A stretch of 64,000 bases of DNA, taken from positions 620,001-684,000 of the forward strand of contig NC_013922.1 in NCBI RefSeq assembly GCF_000025625.1, read 5' to 3'. The stretch comes from Natrialba magadii ATCC 43099 (GTDB lineage: Archaea; Halobacteriota; Halobacteria; Halobacteriales; Natrialbaceae). Each line of letters starts with the position of its first letter. Within the stretch, counting starts at the first letter, position 1. Both the position numbers and the translations under genes were made by a program. Of this stretch, positions 18,498-25,398 are shown in pieces. The notes under the pieces were generated by a model. It was not told the DNA's origin. It did not search any database and saw only the letters and a program-made list of their open reading frames with translations.

Positions 18498-18730
18498 CTC
18501 TGGGTACACACAGTGTACACAACATGTAAACTCCATTTTGGCCTTCGCGGTCACTACACGTGCGTATTGATCGTTGAAATTCCTGCCAATCAGCGTATCT
18601 CTTTCAAAGGTAGTAATCAATTCAGGGTGCAGATCTTGCACGCCGGTTCGGTCTGTTTGAACAACTGAGAGGGCACAATAGAGACAATTCAATTATTAAC
18701 CCCCTATCCTCTCTCCCGATTCATCTCAAC

Positions 18731-18740
18731 TTTTATCAAG
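18731..18740 (+). promoter_or_regulatory. TATA-like element of the lipoprotein gene
   Basis: TTTTATCAAG is centred about 27 nt before the GTG at 18763 and supports that start as leaderless. Confidence 0.4.
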
Positions 18741-18762
18741 TTTAGGTTTTTATCCTAAACCA

Positions 18763-19179
18763 GTGAAATCGTTCACACGACGAGAAGCCCTCCAGTTTAG
18801 CGGCGTATGCCTTGCTTTAGGGACCGCTGGATGTACATCGCTTGGATTCGATTCGGATGAGAACCGAGAGTATTCGATTGCAGTGTATAATCACTCCGAC
18901 ACTCTCAGGACTTTCCGCATACATATCGGGGAACGACCAGGCAAATCCTTCCATACTGAAGAGGTTGAACTCAAAGCGAATTCCGCTAATGAAACGATCC
19001 CATTTGACGGCGTCCCAGGAGGTTTGGCTATTACTGTCGATGAGGGCAATCAGTGGGACAACCTGATATTCCCGTGGCCTGTCCAACATGGTGGCGAAGT
19101 GCCCGCATCGGAAGCACAGATCCAGTTTTGGCCGGACAGCCAACAGGGAATCGTTGTATTGCCGGGTTCGGGGAGTTAA
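18763..19179 (+). CDS. Tat-type lipoprotein, 138 aa
   Basis: A twin-arginine signal (RR at residues 6-7) and hydrophobic stretch lead to a lipobox TAGC with Cys24, so the mature protein should be lipid-anchored on the outer face of the membrane. The rest looks like a small beta-sandwich domain that is not assignable. The GTG start at 18763 fits a TATA-like box 27 nt upstream. The gene is AT-richer than the core genes and is the only gene between repeat copies B (18468) and A (19400), consistent with a transferred segment. Confidence 0.75.
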   Translation: MKSFTRREALQFSGVCLALGTAGCTSLGFDSDENREYSIAVYNHSDTLRTFRIHIGERPGKSFHTEEVELKANSANETIPFDGVPGGLAITVDEGNQWDNLIFPWPVQHGGEVPASEAQIQFWPDSQQGIVVLPGSGS

Positions 19180-19399
19180 ATCCTGAGGGATACGTAATCC
19201 ATTCAAAGGCTAAGCAAACTCACGAGTTATTGGAATTCACCGTGAAACAAACGGGCTATACTGCTGAACTGAACCTCTCCGTCTTGCACGCGAAATTCTA
19301 ACAGAGGATAGAGAGATTACAATCCGTTGCGCTACATCCTTCACCTGTACTGATCACCGCGCCCGCCTAAAACGCAGAGTCTTATTTGTTACAATAGAG

Positions 19400-19429
19400 T
19401 CAGTTAGTAGATACGATCTTGATAACATC
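19400..19429 (-). repeat. Copy A of the repeat: genuine 3' end of the YchF gene
   Basis: The terminal codons GTT ATC AAG ATC GTA TCT ACT AAC TGA of the GTPase gene are the reference for the two degenerate copies at 18468 and 17702. All three are in the same orientation. Confidence 0.65.
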
Positions 19430-20578
19430 CCCTTCTGTGAGCTCGTAGTCTTCACCCACGTCCCGGCCCGACTTCGCGTCGACCGCGTGGAGATAGCCGT
19501 CGCCAATATCGGAGTGCACTGTATACGCGAGATCGACCGGCGTCGCACCGTCTGGCAACAAGAATGCGTCCGGAAGCACGTTCCCACTCCCATCGGACCA
19601 CTTCGCTGCGTCTTCGACCGGATAGGCCGTCAGATGATCGAGCAAGTCGTAGACCGCGTAGTCCAGCGCCGACTGGACACCCGTCCCGTCCCACTCGGCC
19701 ATCGTGTCAGCGAGGCCCTCGAGTGCCTCCCGCTGTGCGTCACTCACTCCGTCGCCGATCTCGAGTGCCTCGTCGCCAGGGTCGTAGTCGACGAGGTCGT
19801 TGTCGGCGGCGCGACGGAGTGCGAGTTCACCTTCGGCCGTGGTCGGGATGACGGGCTTGTCGAGTTCGAGCAACTCCTCGACGTTTTCCTGGGGAGCCAC
19901 GTCGATCTTGTTCGCCGCGACGACGATCGGCTTGGTTCGCTGGCGGACGTCACGGGCGAGCGCCTCGCGGTGCTCGTCCTCCCACTGAATCGGATCTTCG
20001 GGGTAGTCCAGATCCCGGAGGACCGTCGCGATCTGTGTTGGCGAGGCACCGAAGCCCGAGAGCATGTCTGCGAGTGCCTCGTCGATGTCGAAATCGGGCG
20101 AGCGGGATTTTCGCTCGACGGATTCCCAATTTCGCGCGACGATGTCCGCGAGCCAGAGGTCCATCTCCTCCTCGACGAAGTCGATGTCCTCGAGTGGGTC
20201 GTGCTCGCCGATGTCGACGGGTTCGCCCTTTGCGTTGGTGCCGCCGGAGGCATCGATCACGTTGATGATCACGTCGGCGTTGGTGAGTTCGTCGAGGAAT
20301 TGGTTCCCGAGGCCCTTGCCCTCGTGTGCGCCGGGGACGAGGCCGGCGACGTCGATGAGTTCGATGGGGACGTACCGTTTGCCGTCCTCGCAGTCGTCGG
20401 CGTTGCAGCGCTCGTCGCGCTCGAGGCAGGGGCAGTCGGTGCGGACGTAGCTCACACCGCGGTTGGCGTCGATGGTCGTGAACGGGTAGTTAGCGACGTC
20501 GACTTCGGCCATTGTCGCCGCGGTGTAGAACGTGGACTTGCCGGCGTTTGGCTTTCCGGCAAGCGCGATCGAAAGCAT
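19400..20578 (-). CDS. OBG/YchF-family GTP-binding protein (archaeal TGS-domain GTPase)
   Basis: 392 residues: P-loop GKPNAGKST (8-16), switch II DVAGLVPGAHEGKGLG, the NKID specificity motif, and a C-terminal TGS domain ending VIKIVSTN. A Cys-rich loop (CPCLERDERCNADDC) after the P-loop region is typical of the archaeal group. The family binds ribosomes and nucleotides and is thought to act in translation quality control or stress response. The ATG at 20578 directly precedes the P-loop strand, so a longer in-frame start at 20674 is rejected. Its 3' end appears to have served as an integration site (see repeats at 18468 and 17702). Confidence 0.93.
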   Translation of the reverse strand: MLSIALAGKPNAGKSTFYTAATMAEVDVANYPFTTIDANRGVSYVRTDCPCLERDERCNADDCEDGKRYVPIELIDVAGLVPGAHEGKGLGNQFLDELTNADVIINVIDASGGTNAKGEPVDIGEHDPLEDIDFVEEEMDLWLADIVARNWESVERKSRSPDFDIDEALADMLSGFGASPTQIATVLRDLDYPEDPIQWEDEHREALARDVRQRTKPIVVAANKIDVAPQENVEELLELDKPVIPTTAEGELALRRAADNDLVDYDPGDEALEIGDGVSDAQREALEGLADTMAEWDGTGVQSALDYAVYDLLDHLTAYPVEDAAKWSDGSGNVLPDAFLLPDGATPVDLAYTVHSDIGDGYLHAVDAKSGRDVGEDYELTEGDVIKIVSTN

Positions 20579-20693
20579 GGGAACCAGTAGCTCCGTCCGC
20601 TCAAATTGTCTTTCGGTTCTGGCACACGATTCTGCAGGGACTGCGCGATGAAACGAGCCACCGGCTGGAGACACTGTACGACGTAAACAGGGC

Positions 20694-20709
20694 GTATAGC
20701 GCGCTATAC
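20694..20709. promoter_or_regulatory. Perfect 16-bp palindrome in divergent promoter region
   Basis: GTATAGCGCGCTATAC is identical to its reverse complement. It lies between the divergent starts of the YchF gene (20578) and the DUF2267 gene (20788), a natural place for a dimeric repressor site. The regulator is unknown. Confidence 0.45.
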
Positions 20710-20787
20710 CGTCAGTTTGTAATTCGTCCCACCTACCTTTCAGCTGAAGGGCTCAGTCTCAATTGCAGTGGAACGGAAGAGCGGACT

Positions 20788-21198
20788 ATGCAGTACGATG
20801 ACTTCATCGGCGAGGTCCAACACGGCGCACAGCTCGACTCACGAGAGGCCGCACTGAGCATCTCGCGGGCGACGCTGACGACACTTTCGGAGCGCATTCA
20901 GCCGGGCGAGGCCGAGAATCTGGGTGCCCAGCTTCCGGCAGAGCTCGGCCGATTCCTCGAGGACGTCGACGACGTCGAACGCTTCGAGTTCGAGGAGTTC
21001 ATCACCCGGGTCAGCGAGCGCTCGCAAGTCGGCGAGGGCGACCCGGCCGACGCCACGTTCCACGCCCAGATTGTCATGGAAGTCGTGACTGAGGCCGTCG
21101 ATCCAGGCGCAATCGACGACGTTCGCGACCAGTTGCCGGCCGACGAGGGGTACGCCGACCTGTTCGAGCTGGCCGAACAGGAGGAGAGTCCGCGCTGA
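20788..21198 (+). CDS. DUF2267 domain protein
   Basis: 136 residues, all helical and acidic, matching the DUF2267 pattern (MQYDDFIGEVQ, then DSREAALSISRATLTTLSERI read in pieces, and a C-terminal LPADEGYADLFELA). The biochemical role of the family is not established. The ATG at 20788 starts the domain; the frame is open upstream to 20512, but that part overlaps the divergent GTPase gene. The promoter region contains the 16-bp palindrome at 20694. Confidence 0.85.
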   Translation: MQYDDFIGEVQHGAQLDSREAALSISRATLTTLSERIQPGEAENLGAQLPAELGRFLEDVDDVERFEFEEFITRVSERSQVGEGDPADATFHAQIVMEVVTEAVDPGAIDDVRDQLPADEGYADLFELAEQEESPR

Positions 21199-21288
21199 CT
21201 GCTGACGGCGAGCCACTACCCGGTAACCGCTGGCACTACCCGCTTACTCTCGGGGTACTCGTCTACTCTACTCGAGTAGCATGGTTTG

Positions 21289-21343
21289 AGTCCGAGACTG
21301 AGACTGAGACTAAGACCGAGACCGAGACCAGGCCGAGACCGAT
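21289..21343. repeat. Degenerate hexamer repeat (GAGACT/GAGACC)
   Basis: About eight imperfect copies of GAGACY lie in the 273-nt gap between the convergent DUF2267 and GNAT genes. No reading frame uses it convincingly. Confidence 0.55.
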
Positions 21344-21471
21344 TCCAAGGCCACAATCGAAATCGGGCTAACGGCTGAGCTGAAGCCGAAACTGGGCCCA
21401 CCCTACGCCGACGGGGTAACAACCGCTGGTCCCAACTGCCTGATTGCTGACCGTCGGACCGGGAGAGAGGC

Positions 21472-22203
21472 CTACAGTTCGATTGCCATCATGACCTCGT
21501 CCACGTAGTGACCGTTGAGCTTGTAATGGTCCTCTCGAACAGCCTCCGTCTCCCAGTCGTGTGCCTCGAGGAACGCAATCGCCTCCTCGTTGCTCGAGGG
21601 AACACTCTGGTAGACCTTCTCGTACCCGTTCGAACCTGCCCACTCGAGTCCACGTGCGAGCAGGTGCGAACCGATGCCGTGCCCGCGGTAGCCTTCCACG
21701 ACGCCGACGGTGAGTTCGGCTGTGTGGCCCAACTTCTCGAGTTCCGGTGCGTAGAGGTGGACCCAGCCGACGACCTCGTCTTCGACGGTTGCGACGAAGA
21801 ACATCCGGGACTCGAGTTCGTTGTGTCTGAGCAGGGCTTGCTCGTGGTCGATTTCGTCGGCGACGCTCTCGCCTTCGATGTAGGTTTTCTCCTCTGCAAC
21901 CTGCCGAATCGCACCGACGATGCCGGCCAGGTCTTCCTGTCTGGCTGGCCGGATGTGGAACGAGACCTCACCGGCGGCGTACTCCTCTTCGGCGCCGGCG
22001 TCGATCGTGACGTGGAGCTCGCTGTCGGTCTCCTCAAGCTGGCCGTCCCGTTTCAGGATTGCGACGTGGTGGCGAAAGCCACCAGGGTCGATCCCGAGTC
22101 GGTCCTGGACTTCCGCAGGTGAGACAGTGCCGTGGCGCTCGACGTACTCGTAGATGGCTTTTCGGTCGGCGTGGCCGAACTCGAGCGTATCTCGTAGTGC
22201 CAT
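21472..22203 (-). CDS. Fusion of helix-turn-helix and GNAT N-acetyltransferase domains
   Basis: 243 residues. The first ~75 form a winged helix (RKAIYEYVERHGTVSPAEVQ, then DPGGFRHHVAILKRDGQL) resembling DNA-binding domains. From ~90 there is a GNAT acetyltransferase with motif A GYRGHGIGSHLLARGL for acetyl-CoA binding and the C-terminal YEKVYQSVPSSNEEAIAFLEAHDW block. It could be a regulator that acetylates a small molecule or protein; the substrate is unknown. The ATG at 22203 opens the conserved MALRDTLEFG; upstream in-frame starts (to 22311) are less plausible. Confidence 0.88.
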   Translation of the reverse strand: MALRDTLEFGHADRKAIYEYVERHGTVSPAEVQDRLGIDPGGFRHHVAILKRDGQLEETDSELHVTIDAGAEEEYAAGEVSFHIRPARQEDLAGIVGAIRQVAEEKTYIEGESVADEIDHEQALLRHNELESRMFFVATVEDEVVGWVHLYAPELEKLGHTAELTVGVVEGYRGHGIGSHLLARGLEWAGSNGYEKVYQSVPSSNEEAIAFLEAHDWETEAVREDHYKLNGHYVDEVMMAIEL

Positions 22204-22349
22204 GTCATACCACACCATTCGATAACACTTAATCGTTGGCGCGCCGCGTTCATCCTGACTTAAAGCACTCATCGATACAGCCGGGGGGCTTTGTCTGTCG
22301 ACGCTAACCACTTTGGTGGTGGGATGGCTGGACGAACGATATCACGGCG

Positions 22350-22862
22350 ATGGGACGTCTCTACCGGGTGGTTCCCGTCCAAACGATGAGTGAAAGTATG
22401 GTGACTGTGGCCCTGAGTGGTGGGGCGCTGGCGGTTGCGGTCGCTGTTGGCCTGCTGGCACACGAGTGGATGCACGCACTCGTCCTCCGCGTTGCGCGAA
22501 TCGACTACAGACTCACGTACTTCCCGGGGAGCGCTACGGGATTCGCAGGCATACTCGCCGGGCGTCCGTGGGCGGTCGTGCGTCCACAACCACGCGGGCA
22601 CGAACCCGCGTGGATACTTCGGGTCGCGGCGCTCGCACCGCTTTCGCTTGCAGTCCCCGTCTTCGCCGTTGGTGCCGGGTTCGTCTCGCCCGTTGCAGTT
22701 CCCGTTGACATCAACACGACGGTCGCGACAGCGTTCGCGATCGGCTGGCTCGCCTGTGCGATTCCGAGTCCACAGGATTTTTCGGTCGCGTTCTACGCGC
22801 ATCGCGCACTCGAGCCGGTAGCCGACTCCCCGTCGGTGGGTACTCATTCCCGCGCTGATTGA
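22350..22862 (+). CDS. Membrane protein with HExxH zinc-protease motif
   Basis: 170 residues (or 158 from the ATG at 22386). A hydrophobic segment runs directly into HEWMH (His38-Glu39, His42), as in DUF3267/M50-like membrane peptidases, followed by further hydrophobic stretches around 85-115 and 125-145 and a late PQDFS. The third metal ligand is not certain; Asp in PSPQDF is a candidate. It could be a small intramembrane protease, but the family match is by motif only. It is divergent from the HTH-GNAT gene, with 146 nt between them. Confidence 0.7.
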   Translation: MGRLYRVVPVQTMSESMVTVALSGGALAVAVAVGLLAHEWMHALVLRVARIDYRLTYFPGSATGFAGILAGRPWAVVRPQPRGHEPAWILRVAALAPLSLAVPVFAVGAGFVSPVAVPVDINTTVATAFAIGWLACAIPSPQDFSVAFYAHRALEPVADSPSVGTHSRAD

Positions 22863-24039
22863 CGGTCGCCGGAAACTCACCGCTGGGGTGGCTGTTACGT
22901 TCGTATTCGCCTTCTTGTCTGCTCGTCTGTTCGTCTTCTCAGACCAGTCGTGTCTCTAGACTGATTCGGATCCACGTCCGCGTTCGGGTTCGGGTTCGGG
23001 TTCGGGTTCGGGTTCGGGTTCGGGTTCGGGTTCGGGTTCGGGTTCGGGTTCGGGTTCACATCCACGTTCACACCCGCCTTCATCGACCAGAGTGTAGAGT
23101 ACAGCACACGATCGACACACAGCCTGTCGTCTCGAGTGCGTATCGCATCACAAAAGGTGTGTCTGGAAGGTGGCGGCGGACATACAGCCACGAATGACCG
23201 CCGCCGACGATTGAGCAGAGTGTTCCACCGGCACTCGCAGTTGTCAGTCGGTAGCCGATGCGTCACGGGGTCGGCGGAAGCCGACAGGAGAACTAACGAA
23301 CCGTCCACTAATCAATCTAGTTGTTGTGGCTAATATGCCCATATCTCGGCCATATCTGGACATTCAGACCTTAAATGTTCTGTGGACGTTTGAATGGTCG
23401 GAACCCGCCGGCAACATCGAGTCAAAGTATCTGTTCGTCTCGTTTCGTCCAGTTACAGACGTTCTGGTCGCCCGTTCTCACAGCACGCAAGGCAGAGGTG
23501 CATATACGTATCTCGCCGTGATAGTCATGATTGCCGGACAAAGTCCGGTACCAGGGACGAACCACAGGAACGACTGCTGGTGCAGTCGTTGCCGCCCACC
23601 ATACACCGCACGACGGGGCTACGGCGTGTGACGAACCCCGACTGTGTGTTTGTGTATCCACATCTGTGTCCGTGCCTCACCACGGCGGATCACGCTCTAC
23701 AGGGGGCATGATCCGTCTCATCCCCGCACAGCAGCCTCACAGCCGTTGTATCTGTCACATGGGAGACGGCACTGTCACGCGCTCGTCCGCATCCCATTCC
23801 AGCCCCCCAATCCCAACACTACCCCACCCCCGCCCCCGCCCCACCCTCATCCCCACTCCCATCATCCACCGTTTTTCACTCGACTCCACGCACAGACGAC
23901 TAGTAGTCTCCACTCCGACCACACTCCAACACGACATAGTACCCTCCTCAGTCGGCGGCCATCCACAACGGCACGTCAAAATCAAAGGCGCTGCCCAGAG
24001 ACCAGCAACGGAGCGGCGACCGAAATACTGGCCGTGCAG
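22863..24039. other. Gene-poor region of about 1.2 kb
   Basis: No convincing gene on either strand. It contains the TTCGGG hexamer array (22983-23057), a perfect small hairpin CCGGAC-AAA-GTCCGG at 23534-23548, and a C-rich stretch at 23800-23870. Base composition and random codon use in the open frames argue against coding. It may be decayed foreign DNA. Confidence 0.5.
22983..23057. repeat. TTCGGG hexamer microsatellite, about 12 copies
   Basis: A near-perfect tandem array of TTCGGG. It would encode Pro-Asn or Arg-Val repeats, but the open frames around it have no other coding features, so I treat it as intergenic. Confidence 0.85.
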
Positions 24040-24720
24040 TCAGAGTGAACGCCGGTAGCCACAGTGTGGACAGGACAACAGCCCATCCGACACCAGCATA
24101 TAACTGCGCTCACAGTGCGTACACGGCGCCCCGATCGAGATATTCGCCGCGTGTGCAACCCCCACGAGCGCGTTCTGCAACTGAACGAGTTGCTGTCTGG
24201 GGACCGTGACGAACGCCGACTCCTCGGCTTCTGATTCCGTTTGCTCGGTACTCGAGTCCCCGTTACGAGTAGACCGTGGCGTGTGGGGGTCCTGATTGCG
24301 ATGTCGCTGTGCGTTCCTGCGAACGCGATGTGTGTGAACTGCACGTCGTGCAGCGGCTCGGTCGTCTGTTGCTGTGCAGTCGCTGTGTTCGGTGTTGGTT
24401 TCGTTTTCCTCGTCACCGGTATCGGTATCGGTCTCAGCGTCAGCAGCAGGATCATCAGCACCAGCAGTATCATCGGTATCCTCGCTCTCGTCAGTGAGTC
24501 TGGTACGACGTGCACCGGTGTCATTGTGTGTCGCCTCGTCGTTGTGATCGCGGCGCCCAGTGTGCGTGTCTCGAGGGATCTGACTGGACGTAACACCAGG
24601 CGCGGAATACTGGGAACGTCCGTTTCTGGCCTGGGCCTGTGGGAACTCTTGACGAGGACTGCGTCGCCGCCTTTTTGGATCGAGCTTACGCTCGCCGTCC
24701 GGTGGTACTGGGGGTGTCAT
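24040..24720 (-). CDS. Acidic/Arg-rich protein with C-terminal zinc ribbon, 226 aa
   Basis: The first ~150 residues are low-complexity (Asp, Thr, Glu, Arg, His) and probably disordered. The last ~60 are ordered: a helix (VPRQQLVQLQNALVGVAHAA) followed by a zinc ribbon with Cys200, Cys203, Cys217 and Cys220. The function is unknown; the ribbon resembles those of small haloarchaeal nucleic-acid-binding proteins. The frame is supported mainly by the C-terminal domain. The ATG at 24720 is the first in frame, but a shorter form starting later is possible. Confidence 0.6.
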   Translation of the reverse strand: MTPPVPPDGERKLDPKRRRRSPRQEFPQAQARNGRSQYSAPGVTSSQIPRDTHTGRRDHNDEATHNDTGARRTRLTDESEDTDDTAGADDPAADAETDTDTGDEENETNTEHSDCTATDDRAAARRAVHTHRVRRNAQRHRNQDPHTPRSTRNGDSSTEQTESEAEESAFVTVPRQQLVQLQNALVGVAHAANISIGAPCTHCERSYMLVSDGLLSCPHCGYRRSL

Positions 24721-25177
24721 CGGTACTAGTAGACGCAGGTCAGCTAAAACACCGCCGTCTCTCAGCGAACGAGACGGTCTGTTCGGACAGAATCGCCGTT
24801 CTGTGGGGTTGTGGTATGTTTTGGCAACGCTTGCCCGCAGATAATAGATTATTATGGTCTGTTTTCAATATCGGACTGGTCTCGTACCGGGTTACTCCCC
24901 CTACTGCGAGGCTAGCATTCCAACACGTCTGCAACACGTGTATTTCGTCAGTCAGGGATGACTACCCTGACACTCTCTTCGATGACGGCTCCTGATGAGA
25001 CGTCTCTCTCGGTTGCAGACCGCTGAGAAACATCGAGCCATCTGGTCGCTCACGGCAGTATCGAGGATTGGAGATGAAGCGGGATTTGAACCGCGGTCGC
25101 AGCGGAGTTGCTCCCTGATTCGAATCCCCTCGCTTGTCCATTACGCACCGCTCACGAAGTTGTTCGCGGTGAGGAAA
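24721..25177. other. Intergenic region downstream of tRNA-Trp
   Basis: 457 bases without a gene. It holds a small hairpin GTCAGGG-7 nt-CCCTGAC (24951-24971) and, at 25081-25133, a sequence shared with the region downstream of tRNA-Leu. Confidence 0.5.
25081..25133 (-). repeat. tRNA-trailing element, copy 1 (shared with 60715-60766)
   Basis: On the minus strand, reading away from tRNA-Trp, this contains CGAATCAGGGAGCAACTC and continues with few mismatches (mostly transitions) into a TGCGACCG block, as at 60723-60761. It starts 45 nt past the tRNA 3' end. It contains TTCGAATC and TTCAAATC words resembling T-loops but does not fold as a tRNA. Confidence 0.55.
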
Positions 25178-25352
25178 TGGGGTCGGAGGGATTTGAACCC
25201 CCGATCGACTGATATCTCCGGTGCGCCTCGGAACTCCAGAGGGTCATCACACGGACACTGATCAGGTGCCCGATCAGTATATCAGTCTGGAGTGTCGTCC
25301 CGGGCGCGGTGCCTCTGGAGTCAGTCGCCATCCCTGACTTGGCCACGACCCC
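25178..25352 (-). tRNA. tRNA-Trp (CCA) with ~100-nt intron containing a box C/D guide
   Basis: Acceptor GGGGTCG pairs with CGACCCC, followed by A73. The D arm is GCCA/TGGC, the anticodon stem is ACTGA/TCAGT with CTCCA in the loop, and the T arm is GGGGG-TTCAAAT-CCCTC. The anticodon region is interrupted by about 100 nt (roughly 25215-25315), as in known haloarchaeal tRNA-Trp genes. The intron carries a box C (GTGATGA, 25244-25250 minus) and CTGA box D candidates. A stretch complementary to the anticodon region (CCTCTGGAGT) is also present, as in introns that guide 2'-O-methylation of the tRNA itself. CCA is not encoded. Confidence 0.92.
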
Positions 25353-25398
25353 TCGATATCTCGTTGGGGGATGGTGCCTAAAGTGGTTTCGATTCGGA

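Larger units (their letters stand above)
18447..18762. other. AT-rich intergenic region carrying a repeat and a small palindrome
   Basis: 316 bases without a convincing gene. It contains copy B of the YchF-tail repeat (18468-18497) and next to it the interrupted palindrome GTACAC-ACA-GTGTAC at about 18504-18518. The promoter of the lipoprotein gene is at its right end. Confidence 0.5.

Noticed and set aside
18468..18692. A 74-codon minus-strand gene ending VIKIVSTN
   Set aside because: Only the last nine codons resemble YchF; the rest looks random. It is treated as a repeat or displaced gene tail.
19180..19399. Possible C-terminal gene fragment after the lipoprotein (open frame to 19301)
   Set aside because: No recognisable family and no start of its own; too weak to annotate.
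22983..23057. Possible CRISPR array from regular short repeats
   Set aside because: The units are 6 bp and contiguous, with no spacers; it is a microsatellite.
23326..24058. Several overlapping open frames of 80-175 codons
   Set aside because: Composition is random, they are rich in Pro, His and Ser with no family motifs, and competing frames overlap.
25081..25142. A second tRNA gene next to tRNA-Trp
   Set aside because: T-loop-like words (TTCGAATC, TTCAAATC) are present, but no acceptor, D arm or anticodon arm can be formed.
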